From the NCBI RefSeq assembly GCF_006438965.1, contig NZ_RCZM01000003.1, positions 496,001 to 560,000 of the forward strand: a stretch of 64,000 nt of DNA. Direction: 5' to 3'. Of the stretch, positions 1 through 8,539 are shown one piece after another (within the stretch, counting starts at the first letter, position 1; each line of letters starts with the position of its first letter). The notes beneath the pieces are model-generated. The model had not been told where the DNA came from. It did no database searches and saw nothing but the letters and a program-made list of their open reading frames with translations. Source of the DNA: Pedococcus bigeumensis (lineage in GTDB: Bacteria; Actinomycetota; Actinomycetes; Actinomycetales; Dermatophilaceae). The translations under genes were made by a program, and so were the position numbers.

Positions 1-1
1 C

Positions 2-961
2 GAGTTCACGGTGAGGAACACCGGCTCCAAGGTCAACGAGTTCTATGTCTACGGCGAAGGCGACCAGATCATCGGCGAGGTCGAGAACATCACGCCCGGG
101 CTGACCCGCAGCTTCCACGTCGAGGTCGCCAGCCCCGGCACCTACCAGATGGCGTGCAAGCCGGGCATGAAGGGCAAGGGGATCCGCGCCGACTTCACGG
201 TCACCGGCGCGACGACCAGCCAGGCCCCTGACGCCGCGATGGCCGCGGCCGTGACGAGCTACCAGGCCTTCGTGTCGGCGCAGTCCGACGAGCTGCTCAC
301 CCGCACCACCGAGTTCGTGGCCCTCGTCAAGGCGGGCAAGGTCAAGGAGGCCAAGGCGGCCTTCCCCGTCGCCCGCGGCCCCTGGGAGCGGATCGAGCCG
401 GTCGCGGAGTCGTTCGGCGACCTCGACCCGATGATCGACGGGCGTGAGGACGTGGTCGAGGAGGGGATGGAGTTCACCGGCTTCCACCGCCTCGAGAAGG
501 ATCTCTGGGACACCGGCCTGCAGTCCGACTCCGGCGCCATCGCGGACAAGCTGCTCGTGGACGTCAAGGAGATCGTGGTCCAGGGCCAGGCCGTCCAGCT
601 CAACCCCCTGCAGCTCGCCAACGGCGCCAAGGGCCTGCTCGACGAGGTCGCGGTCGGCAAGATCACCGGCGAGGAGGACCGCTACAGCCACACCGACCTC
701 TACGACTTCGACGAGAACGTCAAGGGCTCCAAGGCGGCCATCGACGCCCTCCGCCCGGTGCTCAAGGCCCGCGACGGCGCCCTGCTCACCAACATCGACG
801 CCAGGTTCCAGACCCTCGACACCGAGCTGGACAAGTACCGCACCGACACCGGCTTCAAGCTCTACACCGAGCTGACCAAGGACCAGGTCAAGGCGCTGTC
901 GGTCGCGGTCGACGCGGTCAGCGAGGACATCTCCAAGGTCGCCGGAGTGGTCGCCCAGTGA
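2..961 (+). CDS. efeO: Iron uptake protein EfeO, 3' part (cupredoxin + M75 domain)
   Basis: The gene enters from outside the window; the frame is already open at base 2, so the start is not visible. The product is the periplasmic or lipoprotein component of the EfeUOB ferrous/ferric iron importer. About 70 visible N-terminal residues are the end of a cupredoxin-like domain, with the Cys and Met of QMACKPGMKG as candidate copper ligands. The rest is the M75 (imelysin-like) domain with its HxxE metal motif in GFHRLEKDLW, about 160 codons in. The stop overlaps the efeB start by 4 bp (GTGA), so the two are translationally coupled. The permease efeU is expected just upstream, outside the window. 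Confidence 0.93.
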   Translation, partial: EFTVRNTGSKVNEFYVYGEGDQIIGEVENITPGLTRSFHVEVASPGTYQMACKPGMKGKGIRADFTVTGATTSQAPDAAMAAAVTSYQAFVSAQSDELLTRTTEFVALVKAGKVKEAKAAFPVARGPWERIEPVAESFGDLDPMIDGREDVVEEGMEFTGFHRLEKDLWDTGLQSDSGAIADKLLVDVKEIVVQGQAVQLNPLQLANGAKGLLDEVAVGKITGEEDRYSHTDLYDFDENVKGSKAAIDALRPVLKARDGALLTNIDARFQTLDTELDKYRTDTGFKLYTELTKDQVKALSVAVDAVSEDISKVAGVVAQ

Positions 962-2232
962 CCGACCTCTCCCGTCGCCGGTTGCTGGGTGTTGGTGCCG
1001 GCGCGGCAGTCGTCGGTGCGGTCGCCGGCGTCGGTGGTGCGTATGCCGCGCAGCAGGGTTCCGAGGGCAGCGACGGCTCTGCGACGGTCGGCCAGGCCGA
1101 CGAGGCCGACGTCCCGTTCCGGGGTGCGCACCAGTCGGGGATCATCACGCCCGCCCAGGATCGAATGCACTTCGTCGCACTCGACGTGGTCACCGAGGAC
1201 CGCGCAGCCGTCGCCGAGATGCTGAAGGCGTGGACACGTGCCGCCGAGCGGATGACCGTGGGCGCCGAGGCCGCTCCAGGCGGTGTCGTCGGCGGCGGTC
1301 CCTACCGCGCCCCCGAGGACACCGGTGAGGCCTACGACCTCGACGCGTCGGACCTCACGATCACCATCGGCTACGGACCCTCGTTGTTCGACGACCGGTT
1401 CGGTCTGGCCGACCGCAGACCTGCTGCGCTGCAGGACCTTCCGGGCTTCGTGGGCGACGACCTCGACCCGGGCCGCAGCGGTGGAGACCTCTGCATCCAA
1501 GCCTGCGCGAACGACCCGCAGGTGGCCGTGCACGCCGTCCGCAACCTCGTCCGGATGGGTTTCGGCGTGGTGTCAGTGCGGTGGAGCCAGCTCGGTTTCG
1601 GGCGGACCTCGTCGACCACCCGCGACCAGGTCACCCCGCGGAACATGTTCGGGTTCAAGGACGGCACCAACAACCTCAAGGCCGAGGACACCGCGGCGCT
1701 CTCCGAGCACGTCTGGGTCCAGCCCGCCGACGTCCCGGGCGACAGCGCCTGGATGGCCGGCGGTTCCTACCTCGTGGCCCGGCGGATCCGGATGCACATC
1801 GAGATCTGGGACCGGACCACGCTGCAGGAGCAGCAGGACATCATCGGGCGCGACAAGGGCGAAGGCGCCCCCCTCGGCCAGAAGGCCGAGTTCGACGCAT
1901 TGGACTTCGCCACCAAGGGCGCCGACGGCAAGCCCGCGATCGCGGTCGACGCCCACGTGGCGCTCGCGCACGAGAGCCGGCTGAACGGCATACGGATCCT
2001 GCGTCGTGGCTACAACTTCACCGACGGCTCCGACGGACTCGGGCACCTCGACGCCGGCTTGTTCTTCATCGGGTTCATGCGGGACGCGCAGAAGCAGTTC
2101 GTGCCCATGCAGCGGGCGCTGGCCGCCAAGGACGGGCTCAACGAGTACATCGAGCACACCGGGTCAGCCGTCTTCGCCTGCCCGCCGGGGCTGGGCCCCG
2201 ACGCGCACTGGGGTCAGGACCTCTTCAGCTGA
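958..2232 (+). CDS. efeB: EfeB, Tat-exported DyP-type heme peroxidase
   Basis: 424 aa dye-decolourising-type peroxidase working with EfeO; EfeB is proposed to oxidise Fe(II) or to release iron from heme. The N-terminus has a twin-arginine signal (SRRRLLGVG, then a Gly/Ala-rich hydrophobic stretch ending near residue 30), so it is exported folded with heme. The distal GxxDG motif is GFKDGTNN with Asp235. The likely proximal heme His is His333 in VDAHVALAH, followed by the conserved ILRRGYNF segment. The GTG start lies inside the efeO stop. Codon 345 of NGIRILRR is the rare ATA, which belongs to a GTATGCCG copy at 1986. The 3' end overlaps the convergent PAP2 gene by 19 bp. Confidence 0.94.
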   Translation: MTDLSRRRLLGVGAGAAVVGAVAGVGGAYAAQQGSEGSDGSATVGQADEADVPFRGAHQSGIITPAQDRMHFVALDVVTEDRAAVAEMLKAWTRAAERMTVGAEAAPGGVVGGGPYRAPEDTGEAYDLDASDLTITIGYGPSLFDDRFGLADRRPAALQDLPGFVGDDLDPGRSGGDLCIQACANDPQVAVHAVRNLVRMGFGVVSVRWSQLGFGRTSSTTRDQVTPRNMFGFKDGTNNLKAEDTAALSEHVWVQPADVPGDSAWMAGGSYLVARRIRMHIEIWDRTTLQEQQDIIGRDKGEGAPLGQKAEFDALDFATKGADGKPAIAVDAHVALAHESRLNGIRILRRGYNFTDGSDGLGHLDAGLFFIGFMRDAQKQFVPMQRALAAKDGLNEYIEHTGSAVFACPPGLGPDAHWGQDLFS

Positions 2233-2924
2233 CCCGCTGCCGAGGCGAGCGACGGAGCAGGCCGCTCGGCGCGGGCGCGGTGGCGGTACCACTGGTAGGC
2301 GAGCACGGCGCAGACCACACCGTTGAACATTCCGGCGACCACGTCAGAGATGTGGTGCGCGCCGCGGTAGAGCCGGGCGATCCCCACGAGGAACGGGACG
2401 ATCGCGCACAGGGTCATCAGCAGGCGCCGCAGCCACGCCCGTTCGATCCGGGCCGCCGCCATGAGCAGCAGCGAGAAGTACAGGGCCGTGGAGGCGCCGG
2501 TGTGTCCGCTGGGATAGCTCGACGTGGGAGGTGAGGCGTCCATGGGGATGGCCGGTGGCCGCTGCCGCCCGACCAGCAGGGTCAGGAACAGGAAGATCGT
2601 CGCCTGCAGCGAGATCGCGATGAGCGGGACGACGGCCCAGCGCCACTCGCGGGTGCGCCACCAGATGATCGCGACGGCGATGAGGCAGACACCGATGACG
2701 ACCTCGGTGTTGCCGAACCGCGAGCACACCCAGCTGATCGGGTCCCAGAAGTCGGTCCGGTTGCGGTTGAACGCATCGGTGACCTTGTCCTCGGCATCGT
2801 CCAGCCTGTCGAGGGGACCGGTGATGAGCAGGCCGAAGCCGGCGAGCACCGCGAACAGGACTACGCCGGGTGCGACGGCCCTGGTGAGGAGGTCGCGGCC
2901 GTCTTGCCAATGAATCCGAGCCAT
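2214..2924 (-). CDS. PAP2-family membrane phosphatase (first of two)
   Basis: 236 aa integral membrane phosphatase, likely acting on phosphatidic acid or an isoprenyl/phosphatidylglycerol phosphate. The three-part PAP2 signature is present: GRQRPPAIP, then YPSGHTGAST, then RLYRGAHHISDVVAG with the catalytic His. About six hydrophobic segments flank it. The ATG start (MARIHWQDG) lies about 60 bp inside the upstream PAP2 gene and has no clear Shine-Dalgarno, which suggests coupling by ribosome re-initiation. It is the last gene of a DAG kinase-PAP2-PAP2 operon. The exact substrate cannot be told from sequence. Confidence 0.88.
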   Translation of the reverse strand: MARIHWQDGRDLLTRAVAPGVVLFAVLAGFGLLITGPLDRLDDAEDKVTDAFNRNRTDFWDPISWVCSRFGNTEVVIGVCLIAVAIIWWRTREWRWAVVPLIAISLQATIFLFLTLLVGRQRPPAIPMDASPPTSSYPSGHTGASTALYFSLLLMAAARIERAWLRRLLMTLCAIVPFLVGIARLYRGAHHISDVVAGMFNGVVCAVLAYQWYRHRARAERPAPSLASAAGQLKRS

Positions 2925-3562
2925 GAGGAGAACGTAATGCCCACACCGAGCACATAGCCCGCCAACACGTCGGACGGGAAGTGCACACCGAGAAATACCC
3001 GGTCCAGGCCCACGACCAGCGCAAACACCACGGCCAGGGTCACGGCGACCCGGTGCCCCACCGTCGAGAGCAGCGGCCAGAGCAGGAAGACGACCACCGT
3101 CGTGACCACGGCGACGTTGAACGCGTGGCCCGACGGGAACGAGTACCCGGGCGAGTGCGAGATGGGGTCGTCGACGATCGGGCGGGCGCGTCCCACCAGC
3201 GACTTGGCGAGCAGCCCCACGTTCCAGGCGACCATCATCGTGACGAAGGCCCACAAGGCCCGAGCCCGCAGCCCCTTGGCCAGCCACGCCCACAGGACGG
3301 TCCCCGTCGCCAGCACGTAGAGGACGAACGGCTGGCTGACCGTCTGCAGGGCCAGCAGCGCGTCAACCGTGCCGTGTGCCCGGGTGAAGTCGGTGGCCGC
3401 CCGGATGAGGTCGTTGTCGAGCCGGATCATCGGGTCGAACTTCTGCCGCACGGCAAAGCCGAGCAGCAGCACCGGGACCACGAACAGCACCATGGCCGCG
3501 GCTCCGCGGGCCAACCGGGCGGCGCGCGACGTGCGAGGCGGTGCGGCGGTGCCGAAAGTCAT
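2861..3562 (-). CDS. PAP2-family membrane phosphatase (second of two)
   Basis: 233 aa. Signature parts: LVGRARPIVDD, YSFPSGHAFNVA, LDRVFLGVHFPSDVLAG. The N-terminal Ala/Arg-rich stretch leads into a first membrane helix; at least five more follow. It differs clearly in sequence from the downstream PAP2 protein, so the pair is not a recent duplication. Its ATG overlaps the stop of the lipid kinase gene in an ATGA arrangement. Kinase and phosphatase in one transcript suggests control of a lipid-phosphate pool (diacylglycerol/phosphatidate or undecaprenol phosphate), which is inference. Confidence 0.88.
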   Translation of the reverse strand: MTFGTAAPPRTSRAARLARGAAAMVLFVVPVLLLGFAVRQKFDPMIRLDNDLIRAATDFTRAHGTVDALLALQTVSQPFVLYVLATGTVLWAWLAKGLRARALWAFVTMMVAWNVGLLAKSLVGRARPIVDDPISHSPGYSFPSGHAFNVAVVTTVVVFLLWPLLSTVGHRVAVTLAVVFALVVGLDRVFLGVHFPSDVLAGYVLGVGITFSSWLGFIGKTAATSSPGPSHPA

Positions 3563-4674
3563 CGGTCGAGCGATCCAACCCGGACGACGATGGCGCCGGG
3601 CACGACCTCGGCGGAGATGGCCCGGGCCTTGCCCAGGGTGTCTCCGTCGATCTGGACTTCCTGCGGACGGTCGGCCCGGACCTGGACCGACGGCGTCGTG
3701 TAGTGGTCCACGATCTGGTGCCCCTTGCGCTTCTTGGATGCCAGTCGGGCGGCCACGGCGGCCCACCCCACCACGCCCTTGGGCGAGAGGATCACCATGT
3801 CGAGCTGGCCGTCGTCCAGCTCGGCCTCAGGCATCAGCACCAGACCGCCCAGCAGCTTGCCGCAGTTGCCGATGACCACGGTCCGCGCGCGACGGCTGAA
3901 CTCCTCCTGGTCCTCGACCTTGATCCGGACCTTGAACTGCGGCCCGCGCAGGTTGCGGGTGCCCGAGACGACGTATGCCGCGGGGCCCACCTTGGCCTTG
4001 AGCCCTTCGGGCGCGTCGGCCATGATCTTGGCGTCGAAGCCGAGCCCGGCCATGACGAGGAAGACGTGGGTGGCGGGGCGGTCGTCCTCGCCAGAGGTGT
4101 CCATCGTGAGCCGGCCGACGTCGACCCGCTTGTTCTTGCCGGTCAGCGCGATCCGCAGGGCGTCGTCGAGGTCGTCGACGGGAAGGTCGAGGTTGCGGGC
4201 CAGCAGGTTGCCGGTGCCGCCGGGCAGCAGCCCTATCGGGGTCTCGCTGCCGACCATCGCCTCGGCCACCGCGCGGACCGTCCCGTCACCGCCGAGCGGG
4301 CAGACCAGGTCGACGCCCTTGTCCAGCGCCTCCTTGGCCTGACCGGTGCCGGGGTCGCGTTCGGTCGTCAGGATGAACAGCGGCTCGGCCCAGCCGTGGT
4401 TGATCGACTGCAGGGTGATCTGCCGGCGCACCGCGGCGACGTCGTCGAACTTCGTGGGGTTGACGATGATCGCGGCACGGCGGGTGGGGGATTCGGACAC
4501 GGTGCCCTCCGGGCGGAAGTCGTTGCGGTGGGGGCGGCGCCCCCACCGACGGCCACGGTGGGCACCACCGGCACCAGGTCCGCGCATCCCGGCCCACCCG
4601 GCGATGCCGAGGGCAAGCAGGATGACGAGGACGATCGCCCCGAGGGCGATCCAGCCGGAATGTTCGCGAAGCAC
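3559..4674 (-). CDS. Membrane-anchored diacylglycerol kinase-family lipid kinase
   Basis: 371 aa. An N-terminal transmembrane helix (about residues 9-29) and a basic linker precede a DAGK catalytic domain. The nucleotide-binding signature PLGGDGTVRAVAEAM and the following LLPGGTGNLLARNL loop are intact; the C-terminal half has the usual beta-sandwich ending in VQIDGDTLG. Family members (YegS/DgkB/BmrU) phosphorylate diacylglycerol or related lipids using ATP. The N-terminal anchor is an addition to the soluble DgkB form. First gene of the operon with two PAP2 phosphatases. A GTATGCCG copy encodes an Ala-Tyr pair at 3973. Confidence 0.9.
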   Translation of the reverse strand: MLREHSGWIALGAIVLVILLALGIAGWAGMRGPGAGGAHRGRRWGRRPHRNDFRPEGTVSESPTRRAAIIVNPTKFDDVAAVRRQITLQSINHGWAEPLFILTTERDPGTGQAKEALDKGVDLVCPLGGDGTVRAVAEAMVGSETPIGLLPGGTGNLLARNLDLPVDDLDDALRIALTGKNKRVDVGRLTMDTSGEDDRPATHVFLVMAGLGFDAKIMADAPEGLKAKVGPAAYVVSGTRNLRGPQFKVRIKVEDQEEFSRRARTVVIGNCGKLLGGLVLMPEAELDDGQLDMVILSPKGVVGWAAVAARLASKKRKGHQIVDHYTTPSVQVRADRPQEVQIDGDTLGKARAISAEVVPGAIVVRVGSLDR

Positions 4675-4865
4675 GGGCCGACGCTACCCCACCGTAGGGG
4701 TGGCATCGGTACAGGTCAGAGGGCTCCACGAGCGCTCGCACCGGGTCGGGCGACCGCTCGCGAGGTCGGCCGATCAGAGCGTCGTCGCGCGGATCGGCAG
4801 GATTCCCGCGACGGATGGCGAAGGTCGGGTTCGTCTGGGCGCTGCCGCGCCCTACCGTGGTCGTC

Positions 4866-5411
4866 ATGGGAAACCTCGACACGGACTCGAGCGGCCAGAT
4901 CGTCCCTGACACGAAGGACTGGACGTGGACCCTCCAGCGGCCTTGTCCTGACTGCGGATTCGAAGCCGGGTCCGTTGCCCGGGGCGACATCGCGCCGTTG
5001 ACCCTGACGTTGACCGCCCCGTGGACAGCCGCCCTGGCGCGCGGGTCCGCTCGCGAGCGGCCCGCTCCGGCCGTCTGGTCACCGCTGGAGTACGCCTGCC
5101 ACGTGCGGGACGTCTGCCGGATCTTCACGGGTCGGATCAGGCTGATGCTCGAGCAGGACGGCCCGCAGTTCGCCAACTGGGACCAGGACGAGACGGCGGT
5201 GGCCGATCGCTACGGAGAGCAGGACCCGGCAGTCGTCAGCGGTGAGCTGCAGGAGGCCGCAGCCGTCGTCGCGGCTGCCTTCGCGTCGGTGCGCGACGAC
5301 CAGTGGGACCGCACCGGGCTGCGCAGCGACGGGTCCGAGTTCACGGCGCTGACCCTGGGGCAGTACTTCCTGCACGACCTTGCCCACCACCTGGTCGACG
5401 TCGGCGCCTGA
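4866..5411 (+). CDS. DinB-like (mycothiol-transferase superfamily) protein
   Basis: 181 aa from ATG 4866; the frame is open further upstream but MGNLDTDSS fits the family start. A DinB-type four-helix bundle is indicated by WSPLEYACHVRDV and the C-terminal LTLGQYFLHDLAHHLVDV, whose His residues are the usual metal triad. A CPDCGF motif near residue 30 is an extra feature. Family members are metal-dependent thiol transferases using mycothiol or bacillithiol, but many are uncharacterised; the substrate here is unknown. It stands alone, convergent with the LysE gene 10 bp away. Confidence 0.75.
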   Translation: MGNLDTDSSGQIVPDTKDWTWTLQRPCPDCGFEAGSVARGDIAPLTLTLTAPWTAALARGSARERPAPAVWSPLEYACHVRDVCRIFTGRIRLMLEQDGPQFANWDQDETAVADRYGEQDPAVVSGELQEAAAVVAAAFASVRDDQWDRTGLRSDGSEFTALTLGQYFLHDLAHHLVDVGA

Positions 5412-5421
5412 GCGTCCCGGG

Positions 5422-6060
5422 TCAGGCCTTCTGGGGGTGCCCTGTCAGGGCGGCCGCGCCGCCCATCGCGAGGAAGATGCTGCCTGACACGTACTTCTGC
5501 CGCTCCACCGCGCGCGGGTGCCGGGCCAGCCACTGGCCGATCGAGCCGGCGCTCAGCGCATAGATGCTGTCGAAGACCGCTCCGATCACGACGAAGATCG
5601 CCCCGAGGACGAGCACCTGGGACCAGATCGGGCCGGACTCGCGGTGCAGGAACTGCGGGAAGAAGGCGACGAAGAAGACCGCCGTCTTCGGGTTGGAGAT
5701 GCCGACGAGGAAGGCGTCACCGAAGGCTCGGCGCGAGTTGGTGATCGGGGCCCGGTCGAGGGTGAAGTGCCCCTTGCTGCGGAACTCGCGGATGGCGAGC
5801 CAGACCAGGTAGGCCGCGCCGGCGTACTTCACGACGGAGAACGCGATGACCGACGAGCTGATCACGGCCGACAGCCCGAACGCGGTGGCCACCACCATCA
5901 CGGCCGTCGCCGTCTCGATCCCGGCCATCGACGCAACCGCCAGCCGGCGGCTGCCCTGGCCGATCCCGCGCGAGATGAGGAACAGCATCGCCGGACCGGG
6001 CAGCAGGATGAGGGCGGTCGCGGCCAGGGCGAACGACGCGAGGGTGGGCGTGGACGGCAT
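5422..6060 (-). CDS. LysE/RhtB-family amino-acid exporter
   Basis: 212 aa, about six transmembrane helices. The N-terminal family signature ILLPGPAMLFLISRGIGQG is followed by helices 2-3, and SNPKTAVFFVAFFPQF is the conserved mid-protein motif. It would export amino acids or homoserine lactone-like compounds, substrate not predictable. I chose ATG 6060, giving a normal family length; a GTG at 6084 would add 8 residues. The chosen start codon sits inside a GTATGCCG copy at 6055. Single-gene unit. Confidence 0.85.
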   Translation of the reverse strand: MPSTPTLASFALAATALILLPGPAMLFLISRGIGQGSRRLAVASMAGIETATAVMVVATAFGLSAVISSSVIAFSVVKYAGAAYLVWLAIREFRSKGHFTLDRAPITNSRRAFGDAFLVGISNPKTAVFFVAFFPQFLHRESGPIWSQVLVLGAIFVVIGAVFDSIYALSAGSIGQWLARHPRAVERQKYVSGSIFLAMGGAAALTGHPQKA

Positions 6061-6115
6061 ACCCGCAAGGATCGCTCCCGGCACCCGCCGAGGGCAACGC
6101 GATATCCCTCCTTGC

Positions 6116-7057
6116 TCAGACGGCGAGGTGCTTGCGGGTCAGGGCGGCGGCCTGCTCGACGACCTCGATGCCCTGCCCCTGGGAGGAGTACTTCTGGCTG
6201 AGGATGGCCAGCCGCAGGTCGACCGACGGGCCCTTGATCCGGCCGATGCTGTTGATGATCCAGCGCTGGCCGATCGTCGAGCGCCGGAGCCAGCCGTTCT
6301 TGAGGCAGACCTCCTCGCCGTGGTGCGCGGCCGCGCTGATGCCCCACTTCTGCTCCGGGACGACGTCCTCCATGAGCTCGAGCAGCACCTCGGCCGACCG
6401 CGCGGTCAGCGGCGATGACTTCGTCCCCGCCGTGTCCAGTGCGGTGACGAACCGCAGCTGGTCCCGGGCGGTGGTGCGGGTCAGGCCCCAGCTGTAGTCG
6501 AACGCCTGGGTGGCCTTCATCCCGAACCGTCGGTTGGCTCGGTCCATGCCGTCGTCCAGGCCGATCTCGCGGAACAGGGTCCACGCCGACTCGTGGTCGC
6601 TCAGCCGGATCATCTGGCTGGCGACGGCGAGCTGGCGGGAGGAGATGCGGTCACCGCGGTCCTGCAGCTGGAGGAGCAAGGTGGCCAGGATGTTGGCCTT
6701 GGCGATGCTCGCCGTCTCGATGGTCGTGTCGGCGCCCCAGGCGAAGGAGCGCCGGGACCCGGTCTCGCTGGCCGCGACGCCGAGGTCGACGCCGTAGCGG
6801 CGGGACAACGCCGACAGCTCGTCGCGGAGTGCCTCGAGGGTGGCCGGCGGCCGGGCGGCCGTGGTCTTCGCCGTCGGCGCCGGGACCGGCGTGGTCGTAG
6901 TGGTCGACGGGGTTGCAGTCGTGGTGGCCGAGGTCGTGTCGCTGGTCAAGGTCGCGGAGAGCGTGGTGCTCGCCGGTTCCGCGACTGCGGGATCCTCGGC
7001 GCACGCGGCTGCGCCGCCGAGCGGCGCCAGCAGCAGGACGTGGCGCCGCGTGAGCAT
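6116..7057 (-). CDS. Class A beta-lactamase-like serine hydrolase, lipoprotein
   Basis: 313 aa. The N-terminus has paired Arg (MLTRRHVLLL), a hydrophobic core and a Cys at position 19, giving a probable lipoprotein signal, perhaps Tat-routed. A Thr-rich linker (about residues 31-66) tethers the catalytic domain. The SxxK motif is Ser117-Ile-Ala-Lys120. An SDH triad (SDHES) stands in place of SDN, and KNG (LKNGW) in place of KTG. The altered second and third motifs make true penicillin hydrolysis uncertain; a penicillin-binding or inactive paralogue is possible. Many actinobacterial lipoproteins of this shape are annotated only as serine hydrolases. Divergent from serS. Confidence 0.82.
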   Translation of the reverse strand: MLTRRHVLLLAPLGGAAACAEDPAVAEPASTTLSATLTSDTTSATTTATPSTTTTTPVPAPTAKTTAARPPATLEALRDELSALSRRYGVDLGVAASETGSRRSFAWGADTTIETASIAKANILATLLLQLQDRGDRISSRQLAVASQMIRLSDHESAWTLFREIGLDDGMDRANRRFGMKATQAFDYSWGLTRTTARDQLRFVTALDTAGTKSSPLTARSAEVLLELMEDVVPEQKWGISAAAHHGEEVCLKNGWLRRSTIGQRWIINSIGRIKGPSVDLRLAILSQKYSSQGQGIEVVEQAAALTRKHLAV

Positions 7058-7115
7058 GGACGCATTCTGACGTGAAGGGGCGTGGGTGCACAGGCTTCGC
7101 GCAAAAGCGGTTTAG

Positions 7116-7171
7116 GTATGCCGGCATTGCGGTCACGGTGACCCGGCCGCGGACCGCGCCCCGCGGCATAC
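7116..7171. promoter_or_regulatory. Facing GTATGCCG pair enclosing a 13-bp palindrome, between beta-lactamase gene and serS
   Basis: Two motif copies (7116, 7164) face each other across 40 bp in a divergent promoter region. Inside is the perfect interrupted palindrome GGTCACGGTGACC at 7131-7143, which could be an operator. A terminator is unlikely since both flanking genes start here and read outward. Confidence 0.5.
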
Positions 7172-7213
7172 AGCCGGTCCGTGGTGGCCGGTGTGCCTCG
7201 ATAGGCTTGCCCG

Positions 7214-8476
7214 GTGATCGACATCAAGCTCCTGCGTGAGGACCCGGATCGCGTCCGCGCCAGCCAGCGCGCCCGCGGTGAGGACGAGGGGATCGTCGAC
7301 GCGATCCTCGCCGCCGAGCAGACGCACCGCTCCTCGCTGACCGAGTTCGAACAGCTGCGCGCCCAGCAGAAGTCGATGGGCAAGCAGGTCGCGCAGGCCC
7401 AGGGTGACGAGAAGCAGGCGCTGCTCACGCAGACCAAGGAGATCTCGGCACGGGTCAAGTCGCTGCAGACCGACGCCGATGCCGCGCAGGTGCTGCTCGG
7501 CGACCTGATCCGGCAGATCGGCAACATCGTCGAGGACGGTGTCCCGGTGGGCGGCGAGGACGACTACACCGTGCTCGAGACGGTCGGGTCGGTGCCGGAG
7601 TTCGACTTCGAGCCCCAGGACCACCTCGCACTCGGAGAGTCGCTCGCGGCCATCGACATGGAGCGTGGCGCCAAGGTCGGCGGCTCGCGGTTCTACTTCC
7701 TCACGGGCGTCGGCGCGCGGCTCGAGCTGGCGCTGCTCAACATGGGCATCGCCCAGGCCGTCGAGCACGGGTTCACCCCGATGATCACGCCGACGCTGGT
7801 CAAAGCCGACGTGATGGCGGGCGCCGGGTTCATCGACAAGCACGGCGACGAGGTCTACCGGCTCGACGCCGATGACCTCTACCTCACCGGCACCTCCGAG
7901 GTCGCGCTCGCCGGCTACCACGCCGACGAGATCCTCGACCTGTCCGACGGCCCGAAGCGGTATGCCGGCTGGTCGGCCTGCTACCGCCGCGAGGCCGGGT
8001 CGCACGGCAAGGACACCCGTGGCATCATCCGCGTGCACCAGTTCCACAAGGTCGAGATGTTCACCTACTGCCGCATCGAGGACGCGGCTGCCGAGCACCA
8101 GCGCTTGCTGGGCTGGGAGAAGGAGATGCTCGCCAAGATCGAGGTGCCCTACCGCGTCATCGACACGGCGGCCGGCGACCTCGGCGGTCCGGCGGCGCGC
8201 AAGTTCGACTGCGAGGCGTGGGTGCCGACCCAGGGGCGCTACCGCGAGCTGACCTCGACCTCGAACTGCACGACCTACCAGGCCCGACGCCTCAACATCC
8301 GCGAGCGCAACCCCGACGGCTCGGGCACCCGCGCCGTCGCCACGCTCAACGGCACGCTGGCCACGACCCGGTGGCTGGTCGCGATCCTCGAGAACCACCA
8401 GCAGGCCGACGGGTCGGTCGTGGTCCCCAGGGCGCTGCAGCCGTTCCTCGGCCTCGAGGTGCTCAAGCCGGTCTGA
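7214..8476 (+). CDS. serS: Seryl-tRNA synthetase
   Basis: 420 aa cytosolic class II synthetase charging tRNA-Ser (and tRNA-Sec where present). The N-terminal antiparallel coiled coil, which grips the long variable arm of tRNA-Ser, spans about residues 25-105. Motif 2 begins near residue 257 ([14 protein letters not shown]) and motif 3 near 369 ([18 protein letters not shown]). Length is normal. GTG start at 7214 ([12 protein letters not shown], the family start). No T-box leader was recognised in the 156 bp upstream. Confidence 0.98.
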   Translation: MIDIKLLREDPDRVRASQRARGEDEGIVDAILAAEQTHRSSLTEFEQLRAQQKSMGKQVAQAQGDEKQALLTQTKEISARVKSLQTDADAAQVLLGDLIRQIGNIVEDGVPVGGEDDYTVLETVGSVPEFDFEPQDHLALGESLAAIDMERGAKVGGSRFYFLTGVGARLELALLNMGIAQAVEHGFTPMITPTLVKADVMAGAGFIDKHGDEVYRLDADDLYLTGTSEVALAGYHADEILDLSDGPKRYAGWSACYRREAGSHGKDTRGIIRVHQFHKVEMFTYCRIEDAAAEHQRLLGWEKEMLAKIEVPYRVIDTAAGDLGGPAARKFDCEAWVPTQGRYRELTSTSNCTTYQARRLNIRERNPDGSGTRAVATLNGTLATTRWLVAILENHQQADGSVVVPRALQPFLGLEVLKPV

Positions 8477-8539
8477 CGATCCGCTGCAGGCGGCCCACTT
8501 GGGGCGCGGGTCGCGACCTCGGCGGGTAGCGTCGGCGAC

